DNA of 64,000 bases from Gemmatimonadaceae bacterium (GTDB lineage Bacteria > Gemmatimonadota > Gemmatimonadetes > Gemmatimonadales > Gemmatimonadaceae). Location of the stretch: positions 1 to 64,000 of the forward strand of contig JAIEMN010000018.1 of assembly GCA_019752115.1 (NCBI GenBank), given 5' to 3'. The position numbers were made by a program, and so were the translations under genes. Positions within the stretch are counted from its first letter, which is position 1, and every line of letters begins with the position of its first letter. This document shows positions 1-8,873 of this stretch, piece after piece. The notes beneath the pieces are model-generated. The model was not told the DNA's origin, ran no database searches, and saw only the letters and a list, made by a program, of their open reading frames with translations.

Positions 1-22
1 ATCATTTCACGCTGCCAGGAAC

Positions 23-1837
23 TCAGAGACCGAGTTCGTCTTCCGAGCTGTGCACCTTGCTCGGCTCGGCCGGCTTGGGCGGCTGCTCTTCCGGGATCGA
101 CGTCACGGCCAGCACGATGCGGCGGTGGATGGGATCCACCTCCAGCACGCGCATCACGAAGTTCATGCCTTCGTACGTGAAGTCGGCCGGATTCGTAACC
201 GTGCCTTCCGGGTTGAGCTGGCTGACCGGCACGAAGCCTTCGATGTCGTTGCCGAGATCGACGACCACGCCCTTGTCCATCAGGCGCACGACCTTGCCGG
301 GGAGCTCCGTGCCCACCGGGTAGGTCTCACCGATGCGAAGCCACGGATCTTCCTCGGCCTGCTTGAGGCCGAGCGAGATGCGCTTGTTTTCGCTGTCGAT
401 GTTGAGGATGACCACGTCCACCGCGTCGCCCTTCTTCACCACTTCCGACGGGTGCTGGACGCGCTTGGTCCAGGACATGTCGGAGATGTGAATGAGGCCG
501 TCGATGCCCGGCTCGATTTCGACGAAGGCGCCGAACGAGGTCAGGTTGCGGACCTTGCCATTGATGCGCGTACCCACCGGGTACTTGAGCGGGAGGATGA
601 CCCACGGATCCTGCTCGGTCTGCTTCATGCCGAGCGAGATCTTCTCTTCGGTCTCGTCGACCTTGAGCACCACCGCCTCGATGGCCTCGCCGATCGACAC
701 GATCTTGGAGGGATGACGGACGTTGCGCGTCCAGCTCATCTCGGAAATGTGCACGAGGCCTTCGATGCCCGGCTCGAGCTCGATGAAGGCGCCGTAGTTC
801 GTGATGGACACGACCTTGCCGTTGACGCGCGTACCCACCGGGTACTTGGCGGCGACGTCCTTCCACGGGTAGCTCTGCAGCTGCTTGAGGCCGAGCGAGA
901 TGCGCTCGCGCTCCCAATCGATGTCGAGCACCTTGATCTCGAGCTCCATGCCGATCTGGACCATCTCGCTCGGATGCGAGATGCGGCCCCACGACATGTC
1001 GGTGATGTGGAGCAGGCCGTCGACGCCACCGAGATCGATGAACGCGCCGAAGTCGGTGATGTTCTTGACGACGCCCTTCCGCACCTGATCCTTCGCGAGC
1101 TCCTTCATGAGCTTCTCGCGCTTGCCCGCGCGTTCGGTCTCGAGGATCACGCGACGCGACACCACGATGTTGCGGCGACGCTTGTTGAGCTTGATGATCT
1201 TGAACTCGTACTTCTGGCCCAGGAGCTCGTCGATGTTCGGCACGCGACGCAGCGCGATCTGCGAACCCGGGAGGAACGCGTCGACGCCCATGAGGTCGAC
1301 GACGACACCGCCCTTGATCTTCTTGACGAGCGTGCCTTCCACCGGCTGATCGTTCTCGTACGCGACGCGGATCCGCTCCCACACGCGCATGAAGTCGGCC
1401 TTCTTCTTCGAGAGGACGACCGAGCCTTCCTGGTCCTCGAGGTGCTCGAGGAGGACTTCGACTTCATCGCCCGCCTTGAGGTCGGGCATGTCCTTGAATT
1501 CTTCGAGCGGGATCGTGCCTTCGCTCTTGAAGCCGATGTCGAGGACGACAAGGTTCTCGCGGATCTCCAGAACGCGCGACTTGACGATCTCACCCTCTTC
1601 GATCGACGCCAGCGTCCCGTTGTACAGCTCCATCATCCGCTCGTACTCGTCCGACGAGAACTCGTCTTCTTCGTAGAGCTCGGGGCGGCGGTTCGCGAGG
1701 GGGCGGAGCTGGCTCTTCTGCAGATCGCGCTTTTCGCGCGCGGTCAGCTTGCCATAGATCGGCGCGTCATCGTTGTCCATCTCGGCCTGCGCGGCTGCGA
1801 TCTCGGCGGCGAGCTCGGGGCTCAGTTCGGTGCTCAT
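23..1837 (-). CDS. rpsA: 30S ribosomal protein S1
   Basis: S1 binds mRNA on the small ribosomal subunit and helps initiation on weakly structured or SD-poor messages. The 604-residue product has an acidic N-terminal segment of about 75 residues followed by six OB-fold S1 repeats, beginning near residues 80, 165, 250, 335, 420 and 510. Repeats 3 to 5 carry the typical GAF(I/V) core and an H-I-(S/T)-(D/E)-M-S-W signature. I chose the ATG at 1837, which has a GGAGA motif about 12 nt upstream and gives the usual N-terminus starting MSTELSPE; a longer reading to 1906 lacks this support. It follows the aroA-cmk fusion, a conserved order also seen in Escherichia coli, and has its own promoter. Confidence 0.97.
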   Translation of the reverse strand: MSTELSPELAAEIAAAQAEMDNDDAPIYGKLTAREKRDLQKSQLRPLANRRPELYEEDEFSSDEYERMMELYNGTLASIEEGEIVKSRVLEIRENLVVLDIGFKSEGTIPLEEFKDMPDLKAGDEVEVLLEHLEDQEGSVVLSKKKADFMRVWERIRVAYENDQPVEGTLVKKIKGGVVVDLMGVDAFLPGSQIALRRVPNIDELLGQKYEFKIIKLNKRRRNIVVSRRVILETERAGKREKLMKELAKDQVRKGVVKNITDFGAFIDLGGVDGLLHITDMSWGRISHPSEMVQIGMELEIKVLDIDWERERISLGLKQLQSYPWKDVAAKYPVGTRVNGKVVSITNYGAFIELEPGIEGLVHISEMSWTRNVRHPSKIVSIGEAIEAVVLKVDETEEKISLGMKQTEQDPWVILPLKYPVGTRINGKVRNLTSFGAFVEIEPGIDGLIHISDMSWTKRVQHPSEVVKKGDAVDVVILNIDSENKRISLGLKQAEEDPWLRIGETYPVGTELPGKVVRLMDKGVVVDLGNDIEGFVPVSQLNPEGTVTNPADFTYEGMNFVMRVLEVDPIHRRIVLAVTSIPEEQPPKPAEPSKVHSSEDELGL

Positions 1838-1912
1838 GTGGTGTGGGTTCTCCAGACTCGCGGAACGTCTCCCGCCGCGAACGGGATGAGGGTTGAAAAA
1901 GGCCATGTAAAT

Positions 1913-1944
1913 GGCGGGAACCCATGAACATAGGGGAACCCGCC
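1913..1944 (-). other. inverted repeat in the aroA-cmk/rpsA gap
   Basis: GGCGGG and CCCGCC arms enclose inner CCC/GGG pairs around a loop of about 9 nt, and a run of five T follows about 13 nt later. The hairpin can form only in read-through RNA from aroA-cmk, because the rpsA promoter above starts inside it. It may be a weak terminator or an mRNA-stability element; the distance to the T-run argues against a strong terminator. Confidence 0.35.
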
Positions 1945-1955
1945 GGCCAGTTCAA
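1927..1955 (-). promoter_or_regulatory. sigma70-type promoter for rpsA
   Basis: On the minus strand the sequence reads TTGAAC, a 17-bp spacer, then TATGTT (-10 at 1927-1932, -35 at 1950-1955). The -35 box overlaps the stop codon of the aroA-cmk gene. Transcription would start near 1920, giving a leader of about 80 nt before the rpsA ATG. This is a pattern match only. Confidence 0.6.
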
Positions 1956-3949
1956 CCCGTCGACCGGAGCCTGTCCCGGGTCGCCTTCGCCAGCGCCACG
2001 ATCCGCTCCACCTGCTCTTCCTGCGTCACGGTGGTGGTATCGATCGTCACCGCGTCGCGCGCCGGGGCGCTTTGGGTGGCATCCTGGGCGTCCCGGGCCA
2101 CCAGCGCCTCGGTTTCCTCGGCGATCTTGGCGTCGGTCGGGCGCCGGCCGAGGCGCTGAATGAGCCGGCGTCGCGCCCGCTCCCAGCTATCCGCAATCAG
2201 GAAGATCTTCAGGGCGGCATTGGGAAAGACCGCCGTGCCGATGTCCCGTCCGTCCACGACCACGTCCACGGCCGCGCCCGCGGCGCGGACCTGCTCGTTC
2301 ACCCACTGCCGGATGGCGGGCATTTGGGCGACGCGGGACACCTGGCGAGTGACCGGCGTATCCCGGAGCTCTTCGTCCCGGGCCTCGCCGTCGACCTGCG
2401 GGAGGACGGAACGGTCAGTCAGCCGCCAGCTGATGCGCCCGGCCAGGGCCAATAACTGTTCCGGCGTCCACGATTCCGGCGCGACACCACTGGTCAGCCC
2501 CAGCCACGTCACCGCGCGGTAGAACGCGCCCGAGTCCACATGCCGCACGTCGAGTCGCTGGGCGACCCACTGCGCGGTCGAACTCTTCCCCGATGCCGCC
2601 GGGCCGTCGATCGCAATCACCAGCGGCACGCGCGCCGGCGCCGCGGGGGCGTCGGGGAGCACCGGACCAATCGCGGTCGCGAGGTCGCGCCAGAAGGTCG
2701 GATACGAGACACTGACGCATCCCGGATCATCGATCGTGATGCGATTCCCCGGGAGCGCGCCCAGGACCCCGAACGCCATCGCCAAGCGATGATCGCCGTG
2801 CGTCACCACATGACCGGCGAGCGGCGCCGCCGTGCCGGTGATGCGCATGCCATCGGGAAACTCTTCGGCGTTGGCGCCGATCGCGCGGAGGTTGTCCACC
2901 ACCGCGCGGATGCGATCGCTCTCCTTGACGCGCAACTCGTGGGCGTCGCGGATGTACGTGTCACCCGTACCGCGCGTGGCCAGGCAGGCGATCATCGGCA
3001 GCTCGTCAATGCAGCGCGGAATCTCGGCGCCACCGATCTCGGTGCCGCGCAGCGCCGACGGCGTCACCACGAGGCTGCCGATGCGTTCACCGCCCACGTC
3101 GCGGACGTCGGTTTCGGTGATGCTCGCGCCCATCCGACGCAGCACATCGAACGCGCCCGTGCGCGTGGGGTTCAGGCAGACATTCTCGAGGGTCAGTTCC
3201 CCGCCTGTCGCCATCGCCGCGAGCGCGACAAAGAACGTGGCCGACGACGGATCCGACGGGACGATGACATCGGCCGGCGCGATCGTCTGCGCGGCAGCCA
3301 ACTCCACGCGCCCGTCGTGCACCGCCAGCTGCACGTTCCGCGCACGAAGCATGCGCTCGGAATGGTCGCGCGATGGCGTGGGCTCCTCGATGGTGACCGC
3401 CACGCCACTCGCCAGCCCGGCGAGGAGCAGCGCGCCTTTCACCTGGGCACTCGCCGTGTGATTCACGAAGTGGAGGGGCGAGAGCGCCGCGCCGTGCACC
3501 TCCATCGGCAGTCCGTCGTGTCCGGGCGCCCCCAGGAACGCAATCTGCGCTCCCATGCCGGTGAGCGGCCCCGCCACGCGCCGCATGGGGCGGCGGCTCA
3601 AGCTGGCATCGCCTTCGAAACGCGCCACGACGCCCGGCAGACCGGCGACCAACCCGGTCAGCAGCCGCGTCGTGGTGCCGCTGTTGGCGCAATCGAGCGC
3701 ATGCGCCGGTGAGTGCAGCGCGCGCACTCCCGCGCCCTGCACCACGAAATCGTCGCTCAACGCGGGAATTTCCGCGCCCATCGCTCGTAGCGCCGCCGCC
3801 GTCGCCTGCACATCGGCCGACGCGAGAATGTCGCGAATGCGCGACGCGCCGCTCGCCATGGCCGCAAAGATGAGCGCCCGGTGGCTGATCGACTTGTCAC
3901 CGGGGGCGCGAATGCGCCCCCGCACCACCAGCGGCACGGCGTCGGTCAA
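1952..3949 (-). CDS. aroA-cmk: bifunctional EPSP synthase / cytidylate kinase fusion
   Basis: A single 665-residue polypeptide joins two enzymes. Residues 1 to about 425 are 5-enolpyruvylshikimate-3-phosphate synthase (shikimate pathway): GDKSISHRAL near residue 17, NSGTTTRLL, the KESDRI motif and DHRLAMAF are all present. After a Pro/Ala-rich linker, residues from about 440 to the end form CMP/dCMP kinase, with a P-loop GPAASGKS, the GAFYRAVTW motif and VDGRDIGT. The start is a TTG that overlaps the dapD stop as TTGA. The aroA, cmk, rpsA order is common in bacteria, usually as separate genes; RefSeq-style names for the fused form exist, so the fusion itself is known. It is apparently translated by coupling from the lysine operon. 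Confidence 0.95.
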   Translation of the reverse strand: MTDAVPLVVRGRIRAPGDKSISHRALIFAAMASGASRIRDILASADVQATAAALRAMGAEIPALSDDFVVQGAGVRALHSPAHALDCANSGTTTRLLTGLVAGLPGVVARFEGDASLSRRPMRRVAGPLTGMGAQIAFLGAPGHDGLPMEVHGAALSPLHFVNHTASAQVKGALLLAGLASGVAVTIEEPTPSRDHSERMLRARNVQLAVHDGRVELAAAQTIAPADVIVPSDPSSATFFVALAAMATGGELTLENVCLNPTRTGAFDVLRRMGASITETDVRDVGGERIGSLVVTPSALRGTEIGGAEIPRCIDELPMIACLATRGTGDTYIRDAHELRVKESDRIRAVVDNLRAIGANAEEFPDGMRITGTAAPLAGHVVTHGDHRLAMAFGVLGALPGNRITIDDPGCVSVSYPTFWRDLATAIGPVLPDAPAAPARVPLVIAIDGPAASGKSSTAQWVAQRLDVRHVDSGAFYRAVTWLGLTSGVAPESWTPEQLLALAGRISWRLTDRSVLPQVDGEARDEELRDTPVTRQVSRVAQMPAIRQWVNEQVRAAGAAVDVVVDGRDIGTAVFPNAALKIFLIADSWERARRRLIQRLGRRPTDAKIAEETEALVARDAQDATQSAPARDAVTIDTTTVTQEEQVERIVALAKATRDRLRSTG

Positions 3950-4797
3950 CGCAACCAGGCCTCGAGTGCGGTGGCGGCATCGGTCTTGTCGTCGCGGTAC
4001 TTCACGATGACCGGTGTCTGCAGCGACAACCCTTGCGCCTCACCAAACGCGGACGTCACGCGCCGCGCCCCCGGCACCACCACGGCCCCTTCGGGAATGA
4101 CGAGCGGTGAGTCGGCGCTCGCGCGATGCACCGTCTCCTTTACCAGATCGTACACCGGCGTGCCGCGCGTGAGAATCACCCCGGCGCCCAGCACGGCCTT
4201 GGCCTTCACCACGGTGCCTTCGTACACACCGCAATTGCCGCCCACGATCACGTCGTCTTCAATGACGACCGGCGAGGCATTGATCGGTTCCAGTACGCCA
4301 CCGATCTGTGCGGCTGCGCTGAGGTGGACGCGCTCGCCAATCTGCGCACAGCTCCCGACCAGGGCGTGCGAATCGACCATCGTGCCGCGCCCAACGTACG
4401 CGCCCACGTTGATGTACGCGGGTGGCATGCACACCACGTTCGGCGAGAGATACGACCCGCGCCGTACCGTCGTGCCGCCCGGCACGATGCGCACCTGATG
4501 CTCCACGCGAAACTCACGCGTGGGATACGTGTGCTTGTCGAGGAAGCTGAAGGCGCCCGCATTCCCCATCTCCACCACTTTGCCGAGGCGGAAGCCGAGC
4601 AGGATCGCACGCTTTACCCAGGGCACGGCGTGCCAGGTGCCCTGCGCATCCCGCTGCGCTGCGCGGATCTCGCCGCGCTCGAGCAGCGAAATCGCATGAT
4701 CGAAGAGGTGCTGCGCGTCGTGCACCAGCGGTGCCCCACCATCGAGCAGGAGGGGATCGTTGAAACGCGCTTCGAGGTCGGCGAGCGTGAAAGCCAT
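3946..4797 (-). CDS. dapD: 2,3,4,5-tetrahydropyridine-2,6-dicarboxylate N-succinyltransferase
   Basis: This enzyme transfers a succinyl group from succinyl-CoA to tetrahydrodipicolinate, committing the pathway to the succinylase branch of diaminopimelate/lysine synthesis. The 283-residue protein has an alpha-helical N-terminal domain of about 100 residues. A left-handed beta-helix of hexapeptide repeats follows (for example GAYVGRGTMVDSHALVGSCA and IEDDVIVGGNCGVYEG), typical of trimeric DapD. I placed the start at the ATG at 4797 (MAFTLADLEARF), because upstream in-frame sequence is low-complexity and overlaps the dapA gap. It lies 50 nt after dapA and overlaps aroA-cmk. Confidence 0.94.
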   Translation of the reverse strand: MAFTLADLEARFNDPLLLDGGAPLVHDAQHLFDHAISLLERGEIRAAQRDAQGTWHAVPWVKRAILLGFRLGKVVEMGNAGAFSFLDKHTYPTREFRVEHQVRIVPGGTTVRRGSYLSPNVVCMPPAYINVGAYVGRGTMVDSHALVGSCAQIGERVHLSAAAQIGGVLEPINASPVVIEDDVIVGGNCGVYEGTVVKAKAVLGAGVILTRGTPVYDLVKETVHRASADSPLVIPEGAVVVPGARRVTSAFGEAQGLSLQTPVIVKYRDDKTDAATALEAWLR

Positions 4798-4847
4798 GGG
4801 TCGGACTCGAGAAGAGACGAGGACGCGTACGGTACGCGGAACCCGCG

Positions 4848-5744
4848 TTAGGGGAGCGAGATGCCGGCGGCGCTCAGCGTGGCACGCACGGCAGGGCGAT
4901 GCGTGTCGGCAAGCGGAACCAGCGGCAAGCGCAGGACATCCTGCATCTTGCCCATCATGGCGAGCATGGCCTTCGCGGGAATCGGGTTGCTCTCCACAAA
5001 ACAGGCGTCGGTCACCGGGGCGAGCTGCGCATCGAGCGCGCGGGCCGCGGCGAGATCGCCGCGGGCCATCGCCGCACACAGTTGCGCCACGGCCTTTGGC
5101 ATGACGTTGGACACGACCGAGATGATGCCGTCACCACCGTGCGCCATGACCGACAGCGTCAGTCCATCGTCGCCCGACAGCACCGTGAAGTGCGCTGGCC
5201 GGTGGCGAATGATCGTCGCAATCTGCGCCATGTTGCCGGAGGCTTCCTTCACCGCCACAAAGCGCGGATCCGCGGCCAGCTCGAGGCACGTCTTCGCTTC
5301 GAGATTGACCGCCGTGCGCCCGGGCACGTTGTAGATCACGATCGGCAGGTCGCACGCATCCGCGATCGCGCGAAAGTGCGCCAGGAGCGCACGCTGCGGC
5401 GGCTTGTTGTACATCGGCGTGACGTGCAGCAGGTGCGTCGCACCGACGGCCTTCATCTCCCGAGACGTCGCGATGGCCCGCTGCGTGTCGTTGGATCCCG
5501 CGCCAGCGATCACCGGCACCCGGCCGTTCACCTGTTCCACGGTGATCTCGACCACGCGCCGATGCTCCGCGGGCGAGAGCGTCACCGCTTCGCCGGTGGA
5601 GCCGCAGGGGATGACCATGTGCACGCCTTCGGTGACCTGCCACTCCACGAAAGCGCGCAGGGCGGCCTCGTCAAGCGCCCCGGCGGCGGTGAAGGGCGTG
5701 CAGAGGGCGGTTCCGCACCCCGTCAGACGGGCGGTAGGGCTCAT
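4848..5744 (-). CDS. dapA: 4-hydroxy-tetrahydrodipicolinate synthase
   Basis: Condenses pyruvate with aspartate semialdehyde, the first step specific to lysine/diaminopimelate. The 298-residue TIM-barrel protein has the Schiff-base lysine at K166 (VAVKEASGN), the proton-relay tyrosines at Y112 (TPMYNKPP) and Y138 (YNVPGRT), and the substrate-binding GSTGEA loop near residue 48. Length is normal for the family. The ATG overlaps the dapB stop as ATGA, so translation is probably coupled. Confidence 0.96.
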   Translation of the reverse strand: MSPTARLTGCGTALCTPFTAAGALDEAALRAFVEWQVTEGVHMVIPCGSTGEAVTLSPAEHRRVVEITVEQVNGRVPVIAGAGSNDTQRAIATSREMKAVGATHLLHVTPMYNKPPQRALLAHFRAIADACDLPIVIYNVPGRTAVNLEAKTCLELAADPRFVAVKEASGNMAQIATIIRHRPAHFTVLSGDDGLTLSVMAHGGDGIISVVSNVMPKAVAQLCAAMARGDLAAARALDAQLAPVTDACFVESNPIPAKAMLAMMGKMQDVLRLPLVPLADTHRPAVRATLSAAGISLP

Positions 5745-6451
5745 GAAGCGGCTCCGGCAAGAACATCACGCATGGTATACACCGCTCCCGGCGTGGCGGA
5801 CGCCAGCCATCGGGCCGCAGTGAGGGCGCCATCGGCGAACACGCGCCGATCGCGGGCCTCGTGGACGAGGCGAATCTGTTCGAACGGCGCGTCGAGAATG
5901 AGCTCATGGGTGCCCGGCACCGAGCCCACGCGCACGCTGCTGATCGGCACCGCGCGCCCAAGGCCAGCTTCCACCCGCTCGGCGATGGCGATCCCGGTCC
6001 CCGACGGCGCGTCCTTCTTCGCCGTGTGATGCGTCTCGACAATGTGCGCATCGAATCCGAGCACGTCACGGGCCCGGCGCGCCGCGTCTTCGGCGATCTG
6101 CAGAAACAGCTGCACGCCCACCGAAAAGTTTGGCGACCAGAGTGCCGCACACCGATGCGTCGCCACAGCGGCCTCGAGCTGCGTGAGCTGCCCGGTCCAC
6201 CCCGTGGTGCCGATGACCACCGGGCATTCGAGCGCGAGGAGCCGTAACGCATTCGGGAGTGCCGACTCGGGGGTCGTGAACTCAATGGCGACCTGTGCGC
6301 CGTTGAGATCGGCGGCGGTCAGGCCGCGGCTCATCTCCGGCGCATCGAGGCGTGCCACGATGGTGCACCCACGATCGGACGCGAGCGCATCAAGCGCACG
6401 CCCCATCTTGCCCATGCCCACCAGGGCCACCCGTACCGGCGCGTGGCTCAT
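5741..6451 (-). CDS. dapB: 4-hydroxy-tetrahydrodipicolinate reductase
   Basis: NAD(P)H-dependent reduction of the DapA product to tetrahydrodipicolinate. The 236-residue protein opens with a dinucleotide-binding GMGKMG loop near residue 12 and has the VGTTGW motif near 80. The catalytic HHTAKKDAPSGT stretch spans residues 141-152, with H141/H142 and the conserved lysine. It is slightly shorter than the E. coli enzyme (273 aa). It overlaps lysC upstream and dapA downstream, each by ATGA. Confidence 0.95.
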   Translation of the reverse strand: MSHAPVRVALVGMGKMGRALDALASDRGCTIVARLDAPEMSRGLTAADLNGAQVAIEFTTPESALPNALRLLALECPVVIGTTGWTGQLTQLEAAVATHRCAALWSPNFSVGVQLFLQIAEDAARRARDVLGFDAHIVETHHTAKKDAPSGTGIAIAERVEAGLGRAVPISSVRVGSVPGTHELILDAPFEQIRLVHEARDRRVFADGALTAARWLASATPGAVYTMRDVLAGAAS

Positions 6452-7803
6452 GCCGCTTGCTCGAAGAAGGCGGCGTGCAGGCGCTGCATCGCGGGCATCA
6501 CGTGCTCGTCGTCGATGACGAGCGTGAAGTTGATGCCCGTGGCCGAGAGCGACGCCATGTGAACGGGGATGGGGCCGATCGCCGCCAGCGCCTGGGCCAT
6601 CGCACTGCTGGCGTCGGAGATGCCGGCACCCACAATGGCGAGCACGCCGGCGCGACGGTTCACCGCCACATCACCGAAGGCGGCGAGGTCCTGCAGAATC
6701 TCACCCAGATGCGTTTCGTCGTCGAGCGTCACCGAGACCGAGACTTCGGAGGTCGTGACGACGTCCACTGAGGTCCGGTGATTCTCAAAGACCTCGAACA
6801 CCCGACGCAGAAAGCCCGGCGCGAGAAGCATGCGCGTGGACCGCAGCTTGATGAGCGTGGTGCTCCGCTTGCCGGCCAGCGCACGGACGGGAAGTCGTGG
6901 GGCATCGAACGCGATCATGGTGCCGGTGCCCTGCGGCTTCCGCGAGTTGTACACGAACACCGGAATGCCGCGTTGCACGGCCGGCGCGATGGTCGCCGGG
7001 TGCAGGACCTTGGCGCCGAACGCCGCGAGTTCTGCCGCCTCCTCGAAGCTGATCCGCTCGATGAGCCGTGCCGATGGAATGATGCGCGGATCGGCGGTGA
7101 GCATGCCATCCACGTCCGTCCAGATCTCGATCGCGGTGGCGTCGATCGCCGCCCCCACCAGCGAAGCGGAGTAGTCAGAGCCGCCGCGACCGAGCGTGGT
7201 GGTGACGCGTTGGCTGGTCGCGCCCACAAAACCACCCAGCACGGGGATCTTGCCGTCCTGCAACATCGGCACGAGGCGCGCGCGGCAGGCGTCGGCGATC
7301 GCCTCGGCGTCGGGCTCGGCGCGCGTGAAGAAGTCGTTGGTGATCATGACGTCACGCGCATCAACCCACACCGCGTCGTAGCCACGGCGGCGGAAGGCGG
7401 CGGCCACGATCTGCGACGACAGCAGTTCGCCAATGGCGGCGACCGTATCGAGCGAGCGCGGCGTCAGATACCCGAGTGTGCGAAAGGCTTCGGCCAGATG
7501 CGCGAGCTCGTCGAAGGCCGTGCCGATCTCACCGGAGACCGCATCCGCCTCGGGCGTGCCCGCCAGCAGGTCATGCGCCACGCGCAGATGCCGGTCGCGC
7601 AGCTGCTCGATGATCTGCAACGCGGTGAGCAGCTCGCCGGCGGCCGCCTTGTGGGCGAGATCCAGAAGCTGATTCGTCGCGCCGCCGAGTGCGGACACCA
7701 CGCACACGGGGCGTTCGGCCTGCTTGCTGGTGACGATCTCGATCACCCGCCCGATCGCCTCCGCGTCGGCCACCGACGTGCCGCCGAACTTGCAGACGAT
7801 CAC
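6448..7803 (-). CDS. lysC: aspartate kinase (monofunctional, with ACT domains)
   Basis: Phosphorylates aspartate, the entry step to lysine, threonine and methionine. The 451-residue protein has the N-terminal KFGGTSV motif, the GRGGSDYSA nucleotide-binding segment and a C-terminal pair of ACT-like regulatory regions (about residue 300 on). This is the size of E. coli LysC-type enzymes and suggests feedback control by lysine, though I cannot tell the effector from sequence. The start is GTG, overlapping the asd stop as GTGA. There is no fused homoserine dehydrogenase. Confidence 0.95.
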   Translation of the reverse strand: MIVCKFGGTSVADAEAIGRVIEIVTSKQAERPVCVVSALGGATNQLLDLAHKAAAGELLTALQIIEQLRDRHLRVAHDLLAGTPEADAVSGEIGTAFDELAHLAEAFRTLGYLTPRSLDTVAAIGELLSSQIVAAAFRRRGYDAVWVDARDVMITNDFFTRAEPDAEAIADACRARLVPMLQDGKIPVLGGFVGATSQRVTTTLGRGGSDYSASLVGAAIDATAIEIWTDVDGMLTADPRIIPSARLIERISFEEAAELAAFGAKVLHPATIAPAVQRGIPVFVYNSRKPQGTGTMIAFDAPRLPVRALAGKRSTTLIKLRSTRMLLAPGFLRRVFEVFENHRTSVDVVTTSEVSVSVTLDDETHLGEILQDLAAFGDVAVNRRAGVLAIVGAGISDASSAMAQALAAIGPIPVHMASLSATGINFTLVIDDEHVMPAMQRLHAAFFEQAA

Positions 7804-8873
7804 TGCGTGAGCCCCGTCAGCATGCCGAGCTTCACCAACAGTTCGGCGTTGAGCACCGAGCCCCCGGCCGCGCCGCGGACCACGTTGTGCGACATCGCGA
7901 CCAGACGGAGATCGAAGAGATGGTCCGCGCGTACGCGACCGACGGTCGTGGCCATGCCCCGCCCCATCTGCACATCGCGCCGCGGCTGCGGCCGGTCCTG
8001 TTCATCGCGAATGATGAGCGCCGGTTCCGGCGCCGACGGCAGTCCGCGCACCGCCTCGTACCCGCGATAGGCACGGAGCACCTCGAGCGCCTGCTCGGGC
8101 GTGGGCTTGGTCTCGAACGACACCGACATGCAGACGGTGTGGCCGTTCTCCACCGGCACGCGGTTGGCGTGCGCACTCGTCACGATCGGGGCCGGCGTGA
8201 TGGACGTCCCGGCGTAGGTCCCGAGCAGCTTCACGATCTCGGTCTCGATCTTGGGCTCTTCATCGCCGATGTACGGGATGACGTTGCCAAGGATGTCGAG
8301 CGAGGGCACGCCGGGATAGCCGGCGCCGGAGATCGCCTGCATCGTGGTCGCAAAGATCTGGCGCACCCCGAACGCCTGATGCAGCGGCGCGAGTGCGGCC
8401 GCCATGACGGTCGTGGCGCAGTTGGCATTCGTGACGATGCCCCCGGGCCAGCCGCGCACGGCGCGCTGGTGTTCGAGCAGCGCCAGATGGTCGCCGTTCA
8501 CTTCGGGGATCACGAGCGGGACGTCCGGCGCCATGCGGTAGTTCTTGGCGTTCGACAGCACGAGCCGCCCCGCCTTCGCAAACGCGGCCTCGACGTCGCC
8601 GGCCACACCGGAATCGAGCGCGGAGAAGACGATCGGCGCCGTCACCTCGTCGGGGGTGCAGCCCTTCACGGTCAGGCGCGCGACGTTCGCCGGCAACACG
8701 CCCTCGAGCCACCGCGCCGCGTCACGGTACGATTTGCCCGTGCTGCGCTCGGAGGCCGCGACTTCGATGAGATCGAACCAGGGATGGCCGTCGAGGCAGC
8801 GAATGAATGCTTGGCCCACGGCACCGGTCGCGCCGAGAACGGCGACCGGCCAACGAGTGACAGGAGTCGTCAT
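7800..8873 (-). CDS. asd: aspartate-semialdehyde dehydrogenase
   Basis: Reduces aspartyl phosphate to aspartate semialdehyde with NADPH. The 357-residue protein has the GATGAVGQ nucleotide-binding loop near residue 15 and the catalytic cysteine C152 in TNANCATT. A conserved histidine follows in the segment SAHANRVPV. The length and the N-terminal pattern resemble the archaeal/fungal-type Asd subgroup rather than the E. coli type. The ATG at 8873 overlaps the upstream peptidase-family gene as ATGA; longer readings would invade that gene. Confidence 0.94.
   Translation of the reverse strand: MTTPVTRWPVAVLGATGAVGQAFIRCLDGHPWFDLIEVAASERSTGKSYRDAARWLEGVLPANVARLTVKGCTPDEVTAPIVFSALDSGVAGDVEAAFAKAGRLVLSNAKNYRMAPDVPLVIPEVNGDHLALLEHQRAVRGWPGGIVTNANCATTVMAAALAPLHQAFGVRQIFATTMQAISGAGYPGVPSLDILGNVIPYIGDEEPKIETEIVKLLGTYAGTSITPAPIVTSAHANRVPVENGHTVCMSVSFETKPTPEQALEVLRAYRGYEAVRGLPSAPEPALIIRDEQDRPQPRRDVQMGRGMATTVGRVRADHLFDLRLVAMSHNVVRGAAGGSVLNAELLVKLGMLTGLTQ

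Noticed and set aside
50-1927. Plus-strand open frame opposite rpsA
   Set aside because: Shadow of rpsA; low-complexity His/Asp/Arg repeats mirroring the S1 repeats.
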